DNA of 64,000 nt from contig NC_092231.1 of assembly GCF_036320965.1 (NCBI RefSeq), positions 24,818,394 to 24,882,393 of the forward strand. Reading direction: 5' to 3'. Below the pieces are notes generated by a model that saw only the letters and a list, made by a program, of their open reading frames with translations, did no database searches and was not told the DNA's origin. Numbering within the stretch: position 1 is the first letter of the stretch; every line of letters starts with the position of its first letter. A program made the translations under genes and the position numbers. This DNA comes from Panulirus ornatus. Its lineage: Eukaryota; Arthropoda; Malacostraca; Decapoda; Palinuridae. Below, piece after piece: positions 34,240 to 45,769 of the stretch.

Positions 34240-35045
34240 TAGAAGTCATAGAACAAACCCAGACCGCTAGGTAAGTCCATCACTAACCTGGTCGCTGAAA
34301 GACAGAGTGAACACAAGTACCCTATCCTCAACACGTTGAGCAAACAAAACCCACAAGGACCATCTCTGGTGAACGTTTGAGAAGATACCCCACTTATCCC
34401 ACCAGTCCAGCCCACACTCCTGAGGCACTTCTGATCCTTACCAAGGCATACCTTCTCCTAAAGACACACGAACATACAAATGAGACGCTTCTCAAAAATC
34501 ATCCACAAGCCACTCTCACTCCTACACAGGAACCTCATGAAGGACCTACACAAAATTCTTGCAGAACCAACCAGCCACCCATCCTTCACTCCCACCGATG
34601 CTGTCAGTGAATTAAAACGTTCGAGAACTTTCCTAGTGCAGACGCAGACAACCTATCAGACTTTTACATTTAGCACTTTTGCCAGTATCTTCAACCCCTC
34701 CAGGCTACACACACAGATTCCCTAGCATCTGGAAGCTTGCTTGCATAATAATAACACTCCAAACCACCCAGTTCCACCTCCTGTAACCGCCCAATTTTAC
34801 CCTCTGTCATCACCATCCAAACTTTATGAAAGAGCGGATCCTCAACAGAATCAATCAAAACATCTCACTCTTTCCCACACACCATGGCTGCTGACCTGAC
34901 CACTTCCCAATGACCTGGCACAACATATCCCAGAGGGCTCAGCCAACCACAGCCAGCCATCTGGCACAACATTTAGGGCAGCCGACATCAGCAGAGCATT
35001 TGACACTGTCCCCCGACGTATCACGTATTATTTACATACACAACT
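34240..35045 (+). pseudogene. Decayed Jockey-group LINE, N-terminal part of RT
   Basis: Plus-strand pieces follow the order seen before motif A in Jockey-group RTs. A region with repeated NHP, TP and SPTDA-like segments (34370-34620) is followed by an SPSKLYERADPQQNQSKHLT-like remnant near 34810-34870, HHGC, and finally ADISRAFDTVPRR (34981-35020), which is motif A (xDxSKAFDTVPRH). The sequence stops just after motif A. Several stops and shifts make it a pseudogene. Confidence 0.6.
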
Positions 35046-35357
35046 GTGTATGTAATTAGAAAATGTAAACGTCGAGAATAAAAATGTGAATGTTTTTTTA
35101 GTGTACTGACTGGTTGATTTTTTTCCCCTATATTATTACTACCTACTTCGCAGTTAGCACATTTGAAGTTTTCGTGGAATATATTTTACATTTATTTACA
35201 GAATTTTGCTAACTATTCATATTTGTATCCCGTCTTTAGCACCATTTACGTCCTTTTTAACATTTTATTACCACCTTGACATTATTTAATCTCGCTGCTT
35301 CGTTAGTTGGTGTTATTCCAAAATATTTCAATCGTATTTCAGTTATTTCTAGTTTTC

Positions 35358-35360
<3 letters not shown>
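35046..35360. other. Unassigned AT-rich sequence
   Basis: No gene recognised. Confidence 0.4.

Positions 35361-35450
<90 letters not shown>
35361..35450. repeat. (TA)n microsatellite
   Basis: About 90 bp of TA with one G. It ends at the left edge of DR-A copy 6. Confidence 0.98.
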
Positions 35451-35453
<3 letters not shown>

Positions 35454-35640
35454 TCGAACTCTGCCTTCTCAAGGTTAGTTCGCGTGTAAAGTCACCTTTG
35501 GCGAGGTTCTAGCATGAATACGGTCTCACCAAAGAACTTTTCACTCCAAAGTCGTCATTTTTCAGCTGCTGAAAGTAGCGCAGCTTTGGACTGCAAGAGC
35601 TTTTAGAAAGAGGCCCTGGGTAATACCAGGATTTTTTCAA
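35451..35640 (+). repeat. Dispersed repeat DR-A, copy 6
   Basis: Nearly complete: TCGAACTCTGCCTTCTCAAG, GTAAAGTCACCTTTGGCGAG, TTTTCAGCTGCTGAAAG, GCGCAGCTTTGGACTGCAAG and AGAAAGAGGCCCTGGGTAAT. The left end sits on (TA)n and a (TG)n begins within ten bases of the right end. Confidence 0.7.
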
Positions 35641-35646
35641 AGAATT

Positions 35647-35757
<111 letters not shown>

Positions 35758-36159
35758 TGAATTTTGCATACAGGTTTATATTTTTCATTTTATCAATTTT
35801 CTTGTTGCATGTGAATATTTTTCGTTGTTTAATTTTTTGCTTCTTGCCTACAATTTTTTTTTCTTCTATTTTCGCTTGTTTCACCATTCTGCGGAACAAA
35901 CTTTATTCCTTCATATATTTTCTTTCATCTTTCTCCATGATTTTCCTTCTGCTGGCTATCTCTGTCCTGTCATGTTCAATTACTGCCATCTTACAAAGAT
36001 GATAATTGTTTATGATGTATGGAATTACCGGCTGATAAAAGATGAAATTAACAGAAGATAAACACAGTGTAGACATTGGAGCTGTGAAATACGACGAGGT
36101 TAAAGAAACACACGCCATGATTTGGTCAGTAATTAGGTTAAGTTTGTTATTGAAGCTAA
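35758..36159. other. Unassigned T-rich sequence
   Basis: No gene recognised. Confidence 0.4.
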
Positions 36160-37028
36160 TTGTATGAGTCTGTTCTTGAAGCTGTTTGTACAAGCCCGGA
36201 TGAGCTCGATGTGGCTATGGTACCCAACTACATCTCGGGGAGCAAGACTCTCCTGGTGGCAGGAGGTGACTGTGGTGAACTTGATACAGCAACTCCCTGC
36301 CGAACTGTGGGATGAGGTTCAGGTGAAGGTGGGAGAGAGTTGGGTGAGCCAGTGTGGCAAGCGTCTCTTTATAAGTTGTGTAAGAGGAACGGAGGATTAT
36401 CTTACAAGCCCCTTTTCTGCAGCCTTTCTCGTTGCCCCTTGTTGTGTGTGAGGAAGGAGAGGAAGACGAGGCGGGGGAAGGCATGGATGAGTTTGGGAAG
36501 ACTGAAGCCTATGCTGGTGTTCCTGAGTTCAGACGCAGGGAGTCCAAACGTCTCGAGTCTACGAAGAACTGAAGGAAGACAGCTGGAGGATTTGATGATG
36601 GTGCTGACGTGTTCTTTCCAGCTTAGTCTATCGTCCAGAGTGACGCCAAGAAGATTGGTGGACTGAACAACCTGGAGGAGGCTGGAGTTTGGAGTCAGTA
36701 TGGGTGGGACAGCGCATGGAAACTTGGATGATGTGCATAGCTACGATCTTGTTGGGTTCATTGTAACTTGGCTATAATCTAAATCAGGAGGCTGGGATGG
36801 TGCCCTTGGAGAGCGAATGTAGTCGGGAGGGCTGTACCTTATCAAGGATGAGATTAACTTGAGAGTCGCGTCAGTGTACTTCCGTCGAGCTGTTGCATCC
36901 GTCAGACGAGGAAACACAAGTGGACCATCATCGTCTCCTTGTGGCACGGCACAGGTGAAGGGGCTGAAAGCGGTGATGATGGCTCCTGTGGAAAGTGGTC
37001 TGACAGTTCTTACCAAGGAAGAGTGTGA
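36160..37028 (-). pseudogene. Decayed Jockey-group LINE reverse transcriptase, C-terminal half
   Basis: On the minus strand: VPQGDDDGPLVF (CGVPQGTKLGPLVF block) near 36930-36960; ARRKYTDATLKL (motif C region, with YVDD replaced); a LLGVTLDDRLSWKEHVSTII block near 36620-36680; LRRLETFGLPASELR; then CKIILRSSYTTYKETLATLA and LHLNLIPQFGRELLYQ near 36240-36420. All belong to one lineage, the same as the copy at 29.1-30.3 kb. The catalytic motif is degraded and the frame is interrupted. Confidence 0.75.
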
Positions 37029-37034
37029 ACCCCC

Positions 37035-37095
<61 letters not shown>
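37029..37095. repeat. Poly-C then (CT)n
   Basis: A C-run of about 15 bases, then about 50 bp of CT. Confidence 0.96.
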
Positions 37096-37204
37096 GCCCC
37101 TCTACCACATTCGCTCTCTCTCTATACACTACAACAGAAACTCTGCTCAGGCGGTGATGGATAGTGGTAATAACTTTTACAATATGTGTTTCGTCCCTCC
37201 CCTG

Positions 37205-37206
<2 letters not shown>

Positions 37207-37242
<36 letters not shown>
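37207..37242. repeat. (CT)n microsatellite
   Basis: About 35 bp of CT. Confidence 0.96.
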
Positions 37243-37246
<4 letters not shown>

Positions 37247-37271
37247 CCGATCATCTCTCCGCTCTCTATCC

Positions 37272-37274
<3 letters not shown>

Positions 37275-37333
<59 letters not shown>

Positions 37334-37340
37334 CTCTCAC
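37275..37340. repeat. (CA)n microsatellite with a short CT end
   Basis: About 56 bp of CA, then CTCTCTCA. Confidence 0.96.
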
Positions 37341-37529
37341 TCGCTCTTTAAGATTGAGAAATGGACTTCAGTAGACTTGATACAAGTTGCTTTTGTGGAT
37401 AGGTATGAGAAATTTACCATGAAGGTGTAGGAACATGGATACCTGTTGCTACAAATGCAGAGGGAAGGTTAAAAGATGAAGAGAGAAAGATGGTTTAATA
37501 ACGAAAAGTTAAACAGCTTAACGATGTAC

Positions 37530-39340
37530 CGTGAAAAAGTATTGGTGGCTCTACATAGCCAGTCTGTTTTGAAGGTGTGAGAGAGCGATGAACGAATATA
37601 GCAGGATAAGAAAAGAGGAACAGAGAAACTTTGAAAAGAGTATTGTGGACAAAGCAGAACATAATCCAAAACTTTTCCACACTTTCATCATAAGTGAACT
37701 GTTAGTTTCATTGCAGCTAATCAAGCTAAGGGATTCAGAGGGAAGAGGTGTAGAGGATGATGTAAGGATAGATGAGAAGAAAGAAAAGTTTAAAACTTCT
37801 CAGTGGAAGACACTAGAGCCCCATTGCCTATGAGATGGAATAGGGAGACACCGGAAAGCATTGAAATCTAGAAAGACATAAGAAGACTTCTGAAGGACCT
37901 TCAGCTCGTAAAAAAATCATGGTTGCGATGAAGTGTTTCCTTGTACTTGGTAGCAGTCCTCATACACTCAGTCCATCCAGACTTCTCTTTAATTGAAAAC
38001 AAGTCCTATATGTACTAGATCTCTTAGAGTTCTGTGTGTGTAGATGCATCGACATGCTCTTGAAAATGCTACTCAGAATATCCCTGGAGGAAGTGTAAAG
38101 CGAGTGGAATAGGGCAGATGTCATTCTTTGTCCCTCAGGGAGACAGGCAAGTTACGCCAGTCATCTGACCAGTCTCTCTGATTAGTGTAATCACGGGAAT
38201 CCTGGAAAAGATAATCAGAAAGCATATTGATGACCACTTGCAACAAAGAGACGACCAAAGTAGTTCAGGGAAAGGAGGTTATACGTTACAAATGACTTGG
38301 AATTCTTTGTTTCGTATAAGTCTTAGAGATTTCTTAGCTTTGAGCTCCGTGTTAGTCAAAAAGAGGAAGTTGGGAGGATTGGATAAGTCTAGACTTTTAT
38401 AAAGCATTTGGGAGGATTGAGTAAGTGCAGACTTTTAGAAAGCATTTGACACTACCGCATTGAAAATTTGGTCTGGATCACGAGACGTGTGCCGGGGGGG
38501 TTCAGCCCTGGTATCATTGCTTTTCTTCATCTATGCATTTGAATTGCTAGGAGGATTGGATGATGATAAAGGTGACAAAGAAAGTAATGAGTGAGTAGGA
38601 TTGCAACAGTTTACAAGAGACCTAAACAAACTCCAAAAATTGTGTGATATCTGGTCGATGAAATTCAACTTGAAATGAATACGTAGATTATGAGACTAAG
38701 ATTCAGTGAAAGAAAGACTTGATACGTGTATCATCTTACCAGACATAACCTACAGAAATCTGTATGTGAGAAGAATTTGTGTTGTCAGATCTTCACCACG
38801 GGAAATTGTAAAGGACAGAAACTGTCAGGTGATAAATATTGGCATTACTTTCAGGTACAGTGATAAGGAAATTTTTGGCAGACTGTGGACATCCTATCTT
38901 AGTTCAGAGCTAAATGATGCTTCTCAAGTTGCTATAGCACTTCAAGAAGTTCAAAGAGCTGATAGAGAAGGTCCAGAAGAGGGCAACAAAGATGGTACCA
39001 TAATTTTAAGAGCTGAGTTACAAAGAGAGGTTAAGGGACTTACATTTGTCCTCCTTGGAAGAGAGAAGAGTAAGGGATGACCTGATCATAATTTTCAAAT
39101 TCTTAAACTAAAACTACTATGATGACAAATATTGAATTGTTCGAAAGATACAAAGATCGAACAAACAGAGGACATTACATGTAACTAAGAAAATAACTTG
39201 ACAAAATTTTTTAGTGAGTTACGTTAAGGGAAGTGGATGAACGGGTAAACTTGGATGATGAAACTGCGAATGTAGACAGCATGCAAAATGTCAAAGTTTT
39301 ACAGAAAGTTTGAGAGATTAGACCACACGATTGTAGGGTT
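37530..39340 (+). pseudogene. Decayed CR1-like LINE, RT region
   Basis: Plus-strand pieces occur in the order of a CR1-like RT polyprotein. RNEYSRIRKEEQRNFEK-type text appears as MNEYSRIRKEEQRNFEKSIV (37588); a VSLISVITGILEKIIRKHID block lies near 38170-38230; LDFRKAFDT (motif A remnant) near 38430; LNKLQKLCDIWSMKFNLK near 38625-38675; then an EVQRADREGPEEGN-like segment and GLTFVLLGREKSKG near 39030-39080; and DDETANVDSMQNVKVLQKV near 39255-39310. An internal duplication (GGAGGATTG.ATAAGT.CTAGAC) lies near 38375-38440. Many stops; no activity expected. Confidence 0.7.
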
Positions 39341-40608
39341 CCTTACCCGTACAGAACAAATAGATAATTACAAAGACATTTAATCATGCACCACACTTCT
39401 CTATCCCCCCCACTCTCTCTCTCTCTCTTTCTATCCCTCTTCCATTTATCTTCCCTCTTCCCCTTTCCCCCTCTTCTTGAGCCTCCCTCCATACTCTCCA
39501 TCTTTACTTGTCTCCATAGATGAAACAACAACGGAAGGTACTTCTCCTGATTGGCCAGTCCGGCTCTCTGGCTTCCCTGTATCAGCCTAGTGGCTGTTTT
39601 TCTTATCTCTTATTCTCTTGTTCTCTTTTCTTATTCCTCATTCATCATCTCTTCTCTGTCTTTTCCCTTATGACTCATTTATCTTCTCTCTTCTGTTGCT
39701 ATTGTTTTATCTTATATTTTCTCATATTCCTATCTTTTCTCCTTCCCTCTCCTTATCTTTCCACGTTTATCCTGTATTGTTGCTGTGGCTTTCTTGTTCT
39801 CTTCCTTGACTCTTGTCTTCATTTCTTTTCACGTATTTCTCACACTATCCTCATCAATTCCCTCCTTTCTCACTCCCCGCGTCTGTTGCTCTTCTGATTC
39901 CATAAATGCTTTGTCTTTTTGCTCTCTTCTTTCCTTGCTCCTATCTTATGTCTTTTCTTTGGTCTCTTCAAACTCGTCTCTCTGTATATTTTCATGTGTT
40001 TCTGTTGTATTCTGGTGTTGCAGTATATTTTCATGTGCTTCTGTTGTATTCTGGTGTTCCAGCTTTGCTGTCTTTATTCTAACTTATCTCTCGTGGCTGT
40101 CCTTACATTTTCTTCTTTCTCCTCTCCGTTCATCGTTTTTCTAATTTGTTGTTTCATTCCTCTCGTGACTCATTACTGTTGCTCTCGTATTTCTACTGTA
40201 TTATACGGTTGTTGCATGTATGTTTGGACAGAAACTTCCTCTTCTGTGTTTTTTCTCTCTTTTTCTTCATTTGTTTTCTGTGTCTATGTTTCTTATATTC
40301 TCACTGTCCTTATCCTATCTATTTCCTTCTTCTTGCTCTTTGCCGTTTTTTTCCTTTTTATTTAAACTCATTCCTTATGTTCCCCTAAATCCATTTCGTA
40401 GTCTCTTTCATATTCTTTCTTCTTATTTTTCTCTCTTTATTTCATAGTTGATTTTGCATTTTCTTCCTTAGTTTTCTGACATTGCCTCTGCTATTTTGCC
40501 CAGCCCGTCCCATCATCAGGATGTATGTAAGTATATGTGTGTGTCACTCTCTCTTGGCCAATTGCAACGCCGGTATTATAGTAACCTACCCTTGGTCGGG
40601 GGTTGAGC
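39341..40608. other. Pyrimidine-rich tract, no gene recognised
   Basis: The plus strand is strongly T- and C-rich across about 39400-40480, giving long frames of F, L and S that lack motifs. It includes a 39-bp tandem duplication (39984-40061). Confidence 0.5.
39984..40061. repeat. 39-bp tandem duplication
   Basis: GTATATTTTCATGTG.TTCTG recurs at 39984 and 40023, nearly identical. Confidence 0.93.

Positions 40609-40678
<70 letters not shown>
40609..40678. repeat. (GA)n microsatellite
   Basis: About 68 bp of GA with one A break. Confidence 0.97.
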
Positions 40679-40679
<1 letters not shown>

Positions 40680-40829
40680 CATTTTTCAGGCATCGAGAAA
40701 GAGTGTAAGGGAGAGAGAGAGAGAGTAGGGTATTTATTTGATGCAGGTCATTATGAACGTTATGACCAGTTTACAGTCAAGCAGCCTCTTAATTGCTTTC
40801 AAAATGAGGCTTGGGAAGCGAACGTTTTG

Positions 40830-41178
40830 TTCGTCCGTCCGTTTGTCACTGTGAATGTTCTGTCCGTTCCTGTGAACGTTCTGTCTCTCTCTGTCAACGT
40901 CACGTTCTTCCCTGTCAGCCTTCCGTTCGTACCTGGTCAACGTTCAATCCGTCCCCTTCAACGTTCCACCTGTCCATACCAACGTTCCGTCTGACTCTCA
41001 TCATTCTGTTCCTCACTGTCACTGTTCCGTTCCTACTTGCCAACGTTCCGTCCATCCCTGTTACCGTTCCGTAGAGTGCTTGTCAACCCACCATTCCTCT
41101 TCAGGAACGTCCCTTTGACCCTCTCAACATTCCGGCCGTTCCTCCTCAACGTTGCTCCCGTTCCTGTGAACGTCAGGT
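40830..41178 (+). repeat. Degenerate minisatellite of about 18-21 bp
   Basis: The phrase GTCAACGTTCCGTCCGT.CC recurs about 16 times with many substitutions. A VNVLSVP-like frame across it is a by-product of a period near seven codons. Confidence 0.8.
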
Positions 41179-41519
41179 CCTCGGGTCTCCAGCAGGAACT
41201 TGGCCTGATGGGTTTAGTTTTATGGTTTATGGTCGGGTTCTCATGGGTTCTGACCGGTGTGTATGGACCGTGGATTGGCTCGTTGTTTTTTTCCTTCATT
41301 CATGTCTGTGTCTGTCTGTCTGTCTGTCTTTATTTCTGGACAGTTTTTATTTTTCGTTTTCTTTCGTCGCTGTTCGTTTGGTTGATTACTTCCTTTCGTT
41401 TGATTCTGTTTTTCTTGTGTCGTTGCAGTGCATCGTTCTGGGATTGGCTCTTTTGTCTTGGGTAAACGTTTTTCTTTCATTTGTGTTTGCATCCCTGGAG
41501 TTTTGTCTGTTTTTATGTG
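41179..41519. other. Unassigned T-rich sequence
   Basis: No gene recognised. A short (GTCT)n lies near 41312-41330. Confidence 0.4.
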
Positions 41520-41952
41520 TTTTTTTGTTGTTTTCATGGCTTGGATGTGTTCGTATTTTGTTGCTTTCATGGCTTGGATGTGTTCGTATTTTGTTGTTTT
41601 CATGGCTTGGATGTGTTCGTATTTTGTTGCTTTCATGGCTTGGATGTGTTCGTATTTTGTTGCTTTCATGGCTTGGATGTGTTCGTATTTTGTTGCTTTC
41701 ATGGCTTGGATGTGTTCGTATTTTGTTGCTTTCATGGCTTGGATGTGTTCGTATTTTGTTGCTTTCATGGCTTGGATGTGTTCGTATTTTGTTGCTTTCA
41801 TGGCTTGGATGTGTTCGTATTTTGTTGCTTTCATGGCTTGGATGTGTTCGTATTTTGTTGCTTTCATGGCTTGGATGTGTTCGTATTTTGTTGCTTTCAT
41901 GGCTTGGATGTGTTCGTATTTTGTTGCTTTCATGGCTTGGATGTGTTCGTTG
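41520..41952 (+). repeat. 33-bp minisatellite array, 13 copies
   Basis: Units of GTTGCTTTCATGGCTTGGAT plus GTGTTCGTATTTT are nearly identical; only GCTTT/GTTTT varies. The period is 11 codons and no frame contains a stop, so the array is open in all three plus frames and at least two minus frames. Such symmetric openness argues against coding. Confidence 0.97.
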
Positions 41953-42165
41953 GCTTGATTTCTTCCTCTCATTTGTATCCGGCTTACATTCTTCCTTTTT
42001 TTTCTCTATTTCCATTTGTCTTGTTTTTGCAGCATTCAATTTGCCGTATTATTCTTTTCTTTTCATGCCTGTTCTTTTGTTTGTTTTGTGCCGTTTCAAT
42101 ATTTTCGCGCTCTGTGTGTTGCTTTGGGAATGCCGGTCCACCTGGTGTGTGTGTGTGTGTGTGTG

Positions 42166-42200
<35 letters not shown>

Positions 42201-42809
42201 ATATTCTTTGATTTTACCTGTGTATTTTCCTACTGTTTCTGTTTTTAAGATTCTGGTTTACTTGTGTTGCTTCTCCCATTTTCATATATGGTCGCTCGTT
42301 CTACTGCATTCTGTTCTGTTTTCTAATTTTTCTTGTATATTTTCCTACGTTTTCTGTGTTTGTTTTAAGTGTTTTGGGCTGTGTGTGTTGTTTTCTTTTT
42401 CGATTCTTTTTTCGTGTTTTCTATTTTTTCATTGTGTAATTTTTTTTTTCATACGTCCTGCTTGTTCTGTGTATTTGCATATTCTATTTGCTCACCGTTG
42501 TTTACCCGTTAATTCACCTTTGTTTTTCAACGGTAACTCGATGATAAACTGTATTGCATCATGTGTCTACTGTGTTTTCCTCCATTGTATTTGGTAATTC
42601 CCCTTTGTGTTGCGCACGCTGCATCAGTCCTCGCCTCTTAATCTGATCTGAATATAGATTTATGATTTTATTTTGTCTCCCCATAAAGGGGTAGGAGTGG
42701 TATGGGGGGTGGGCTGGGGGATCGAATTGCTTTCCATACATCTCCATATATCTTCCGGCAACGCTGAAGGGATTGTCAACTGCGTTAGTACTTTTGTTAT
42801 TGCTTTGAA
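41953..42809. other. T-rich unassigned sequence
   Basis: No gene recognised, apart from a (TG)n at 42144-42194. Confidence 0.45.
42144..42194. repeat. (TG)n microsatellite
   Basis: About 50 bp of TG with one phase break. Confidence 0.96.
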
Positions 42810-43235
42810 ATGCAGATGGTATGGGAAACGATTTGCATTGCGATTTATGTATCTCTCTGGTTTTATGGATTTTTGTAAATTTTAGCGAAGTGAGCGATTA
42901 AATTAAGGCTGTAATTTATGTACAATATCCTTTTTCTTTTTTTTTTTTTCCTAAGGTATGATATTGGAAAGTAGATACATAGTAATTTATATTCTTCTCT
43001 CGTAGAGTCTGTAGACGGGGAACGATTTACATAGTAATTTGTGTACTTTTCGTTATCTTTTGTGGGGTTTGCTTTGGGAAAGCTGTTTACATGTTTATTT
43101 TTTTTTTTTTCACGGTATGAAGGAACTATTTATAAAGTGATTTATGTATTTATCTTATTTTTCGTAAGGTTTGGTTTGAACGAAAAATATTTATAACAAA
43201 TATTTCTTTGCCTTTATACGTAAAGTTTGATGGGG

Positions 43236-43240
<5 letters not shown>
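42810..43240 (+). repeat. Degenerate minisatellite of about 60-110 bp
   Basis: Four or five diverged units share GGGAACGATTTACATAGTAA, TTTGTGTAC/TTTATGTAT and a CGTAAGGTTTG-like end, with landmarks near 42820, 42965, 43018 and 43126. The last unit ends at a (TA)n. Confidence 0.6.

Positions 43241-43308
<68 letters not shown>
43241..43308. repeat. (TA)n microsatellite
   Basis: About 66 bp of TA. Confidence 0.98.
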
Positions 43309-43312
<4 letters not shown>

Positions 43313-43390
43313 CTGAGGTTTGGCGAATGATAAGGGAAAGTACCTTATTACATTACTGAGGTTTGATGAATGAGGAAAGAAAGTATATTA
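43309..43390. repeat. 45-bp imperfect duplication
   Basis: ATTACTGAGGTTTG.(C/T)GAATGA occurs twice, about 45 bp apart. Confidence 0.8.
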
Positions 43391-43768
43391 TTCCATTTTA
43401 TCTCTCACCTGCGGGTGTAAGCTTGTAAGAATAAGAGCGGAAGATTACATCTCCACGACCTAATATTCATCCCGGGGAATAAACATGAGCGTATTGCCAG
43501 AGTTAATCCGTTTATTGTGTTAGTCCGTAAGGGTCTTTTTCGGGTGAGTGCATTTAATGGTGCAGTTGTGAGGCTTAGACCATTGTCTCCGCCATTACTG
43601 TTTAACTTGCCGTTTATCAGCCGTTATTATTGTGTGTATTTCTGTCGTCCCATCACCTGCTTTGATTGTTATTCGTCTGTTTCTGTTTTGTTTCTGTTTC
43701 TGAGGTTTGTTTTCTTGTATTTCTATTATTTCTTTGGTTTTATTTCACTCATGTCTCACTGGAGATTT

Positions 43769-43769
<1 letters not shown>
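43391..43769. other. Unassigned sequence
   Basis: No gene recognised. Confidence 0.4.
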
Positions 43770-43840
<71 letters not shown>

Positions 43841-43942
43841 CGCTCCTCTCCATCAGGTATTGTGTGTTCCCCCTCCCATATATCACGCCTTATTTTTATA
43901 CTCCATTTACTCTCAACCTTTCACGCTCTCATCGGTTTTGCT

Positions 43943-44016
<74 letters not shown>

Positions 44017-44039
44017 GGATAGTCCGTAGGTAGGTAGGT

Positions 44040-44104
<65 letters not shown>

Positions 44105-44121
44105 ATAGTCCGTAGGTAGGT

Positions 44122-44180
<59 letters not shown>
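43770..44180. repeat. Cluster of four (CT)n blocks
   Basis: CT blocks lie at 43770-43837, 43945-44017, 44041-44101 and 44123-44180. The last three are separated by a spacer reading GGATAGTCCGTAGGTAGGTA, present twice with three versus two GGTA units. The last portion is therefore a higher-order duplication of spacer plus CT block. Confidence 0.96.
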
Positions 44181-44182
<2 letters not shown>

Positions 44183-44359
44183 CTGTTGGTCTGGTCGACC
44201 CCCAGAGCCAAGCACCTCACGCCCCACTGACCGTGCCAACGCCGGGGCCGCGTCCCATAGCAGTGCGCCGTTCTGGAAAATAATTAGGATGGCCAGCGGG
44301 TAATATCTTGTTGTGTCGGCAAGGGCTTCTTTATGTCCGCCCGCAGATGTTTATCGCTC
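44181..44359. other. Unassigned GC-richer sequence
   Basis: No gene recognised. Confidence 0.35.
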
Positions 44360-44622
44360 ACGGGAACACTTCCCTGGCATCCTGCGGGAGGGGGGAGGTG
44401 GCTAAAAGAGGAGGAAGGGAGGGAAGTATAGAGAGGGAAGGACATTACCCTAGCATCTTGCGGGAGGAGGGGAGATAAGTACAGGTAGGGAGGGAGGGAC
44501 ATTACCTTAGCATCCTGAGGGAGAGGAGAGGTGGGAGAGGAGCTGAGGGAAGTGTAGGGAGGGAGGAACATTGCCCTAGCAACATCCTGTGGGAGGAAAG
44601 AGATTTATAGGGAGGGAAGTTT
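44360..44622. repeat. Degenerate minisatellite of about 58-78 bp
   Basis: Four units carry ACATTACCCTAGCATCCTGC followed by GGGAGGAGGGGAG and an A/G-rich filler of variable length. Landmarks lie near 44363, 44441, 44499 and 44568. Confidence 0.8.
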
Positions 44623-44902
44623 AGAGAAGGAGGAAGGAGTAGGTATAGATGTGACAGATAGCAATCAGTATCAGGAGGGAGTGGTAGAGATGGACAGTTT
44701 TGAGAGGAAGACGACTTGAAATAGATATAAGATGAAGTTTTCAGGGTGAGACGAAGCGGGATGGAATAGAAGCTGAGGGTTTTAGGAGTTGAAGGAATGG
44801 AATACTGTTGCAGGGAGCGGAGAGTTGAGCAAGGACTGTTGACGGGAATGGAAGATGGAGGTAGAGAATATTAGTTAGGGAGTCGTGGACGGAGTGGGAG
44901 GC

Positions 44903-44904
<2 letters not shown>
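44623..44904. other. Unassigned purine-rich sequence
   Basis: No gene recognised. Confidence 0.4.

Positions 44905-44966
<62 letters not shown>
44905..44966. repeat. (GA)n microsatellite
   Basis: About 60 bp of GA. Confidence 0.98.
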
Positions 44967-44972
<6 letters not shown>

Positions 44973-45419
44973 GTGGAAGGGAGAGCATGTGTACATCCCG
45001 TTTCGTAAGAACGTTACCCAGACATATTGAAGGGAAGCTGAAGTTATCCGGGGAAGATATAGGTAGGCCTGTAACAGTCCGTCATTTGCACAGTTTGTGT
45101 GAGGGACATGTTTTCTTTTCCAGAGAAAATTAATGCCCATAATATCTTTTCCTTTGGCAGGAAATAAATGTCGGTATCTTGAATGCTTCAGGTGTTCTGA
45201 AACATGAGAAAGTAAAAGCAAATGTTGTGTATAGAGTTTATATAGAGTGTAGGGAAGATGGAGAGTAAGGCCATAGTCTGAATATTTATTTCAATTTGGG
45301 AAGACATTGTCTGCAGTGTTTGGACGTCGTGTGGCGGAGGGTTAGTTGTTTACATCGATCTGTAAACATTGGTTAACTTGTTCGTGTGTGCTGCATTACT
45401 TTACTGCCCTCGTCTGTAG
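44967..45419. other. Unassigned sequence
   Basis: No gene recognised. Confidence 0.4.
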
Positions 45420-45726
45420 TGTTGGTTGGGGAGGAGCCGTCTGCTTTACAATCCTGTCGCATCCTTCAGAGGTGGGTGGAGAAGAACCTCCTGTATAGAT
45501 TAGGAGTGAGGAGTACTAGTACTGTCCTCCAGCAGATATCTTCATCATAGGCCATCAGGTCTTCTGTTATCTGGATATCCCATGTATTGTCCTCCAGCAG
45601 ATAGATTCGTCATTAGACCATCAGGTCTTTTGTTATCTAACTTTCCCATGTACGGCCTTCCAGAAGATAACTTTGCCATAAACCAATAGGCGTTTGTTAT
45701 TTGGTTTGGCCATGCATTTTCGTCCA

Positions 45727-45728
<2 letters not shown>
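45420..45728 (+). repeat. Dispersed minisatellite DR-C, locus 4
   Basis: The leader GGGGAGGAGCCGTCTGCTTT matches that at 15.3 kb. Then come three to four units of 64-66 bp with GTCCTCCAGCAGATA and CCATCAGGTCTTCTGTTATC. The array stops exactly where a (GA)n begins (CCAGCAGAGAGAG). Confidence 0.85.

Positions 45729-45765
<37 letters not shown>
45729..45765. repeat. (GA)n microsatellite
   Basis: About 36 bp of GA growing out of the CCAGCAGA end of DR-C. Confidence 0.97.

Positions 45766-45769
<4 letters not shown>

Noticed and set aside
41222..42248. Frames of 329, 255 and 243 codons around the 33-bp array
   Set aside because: Stop-free in many frames because of the array and T-rich flanks; no codon preference for one frame.
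43517..44239. Frames with SLSLSL or RERERE repeats, here and at other CT/GA tracts
   Set aside because: Dinucleotide translation artefacts.
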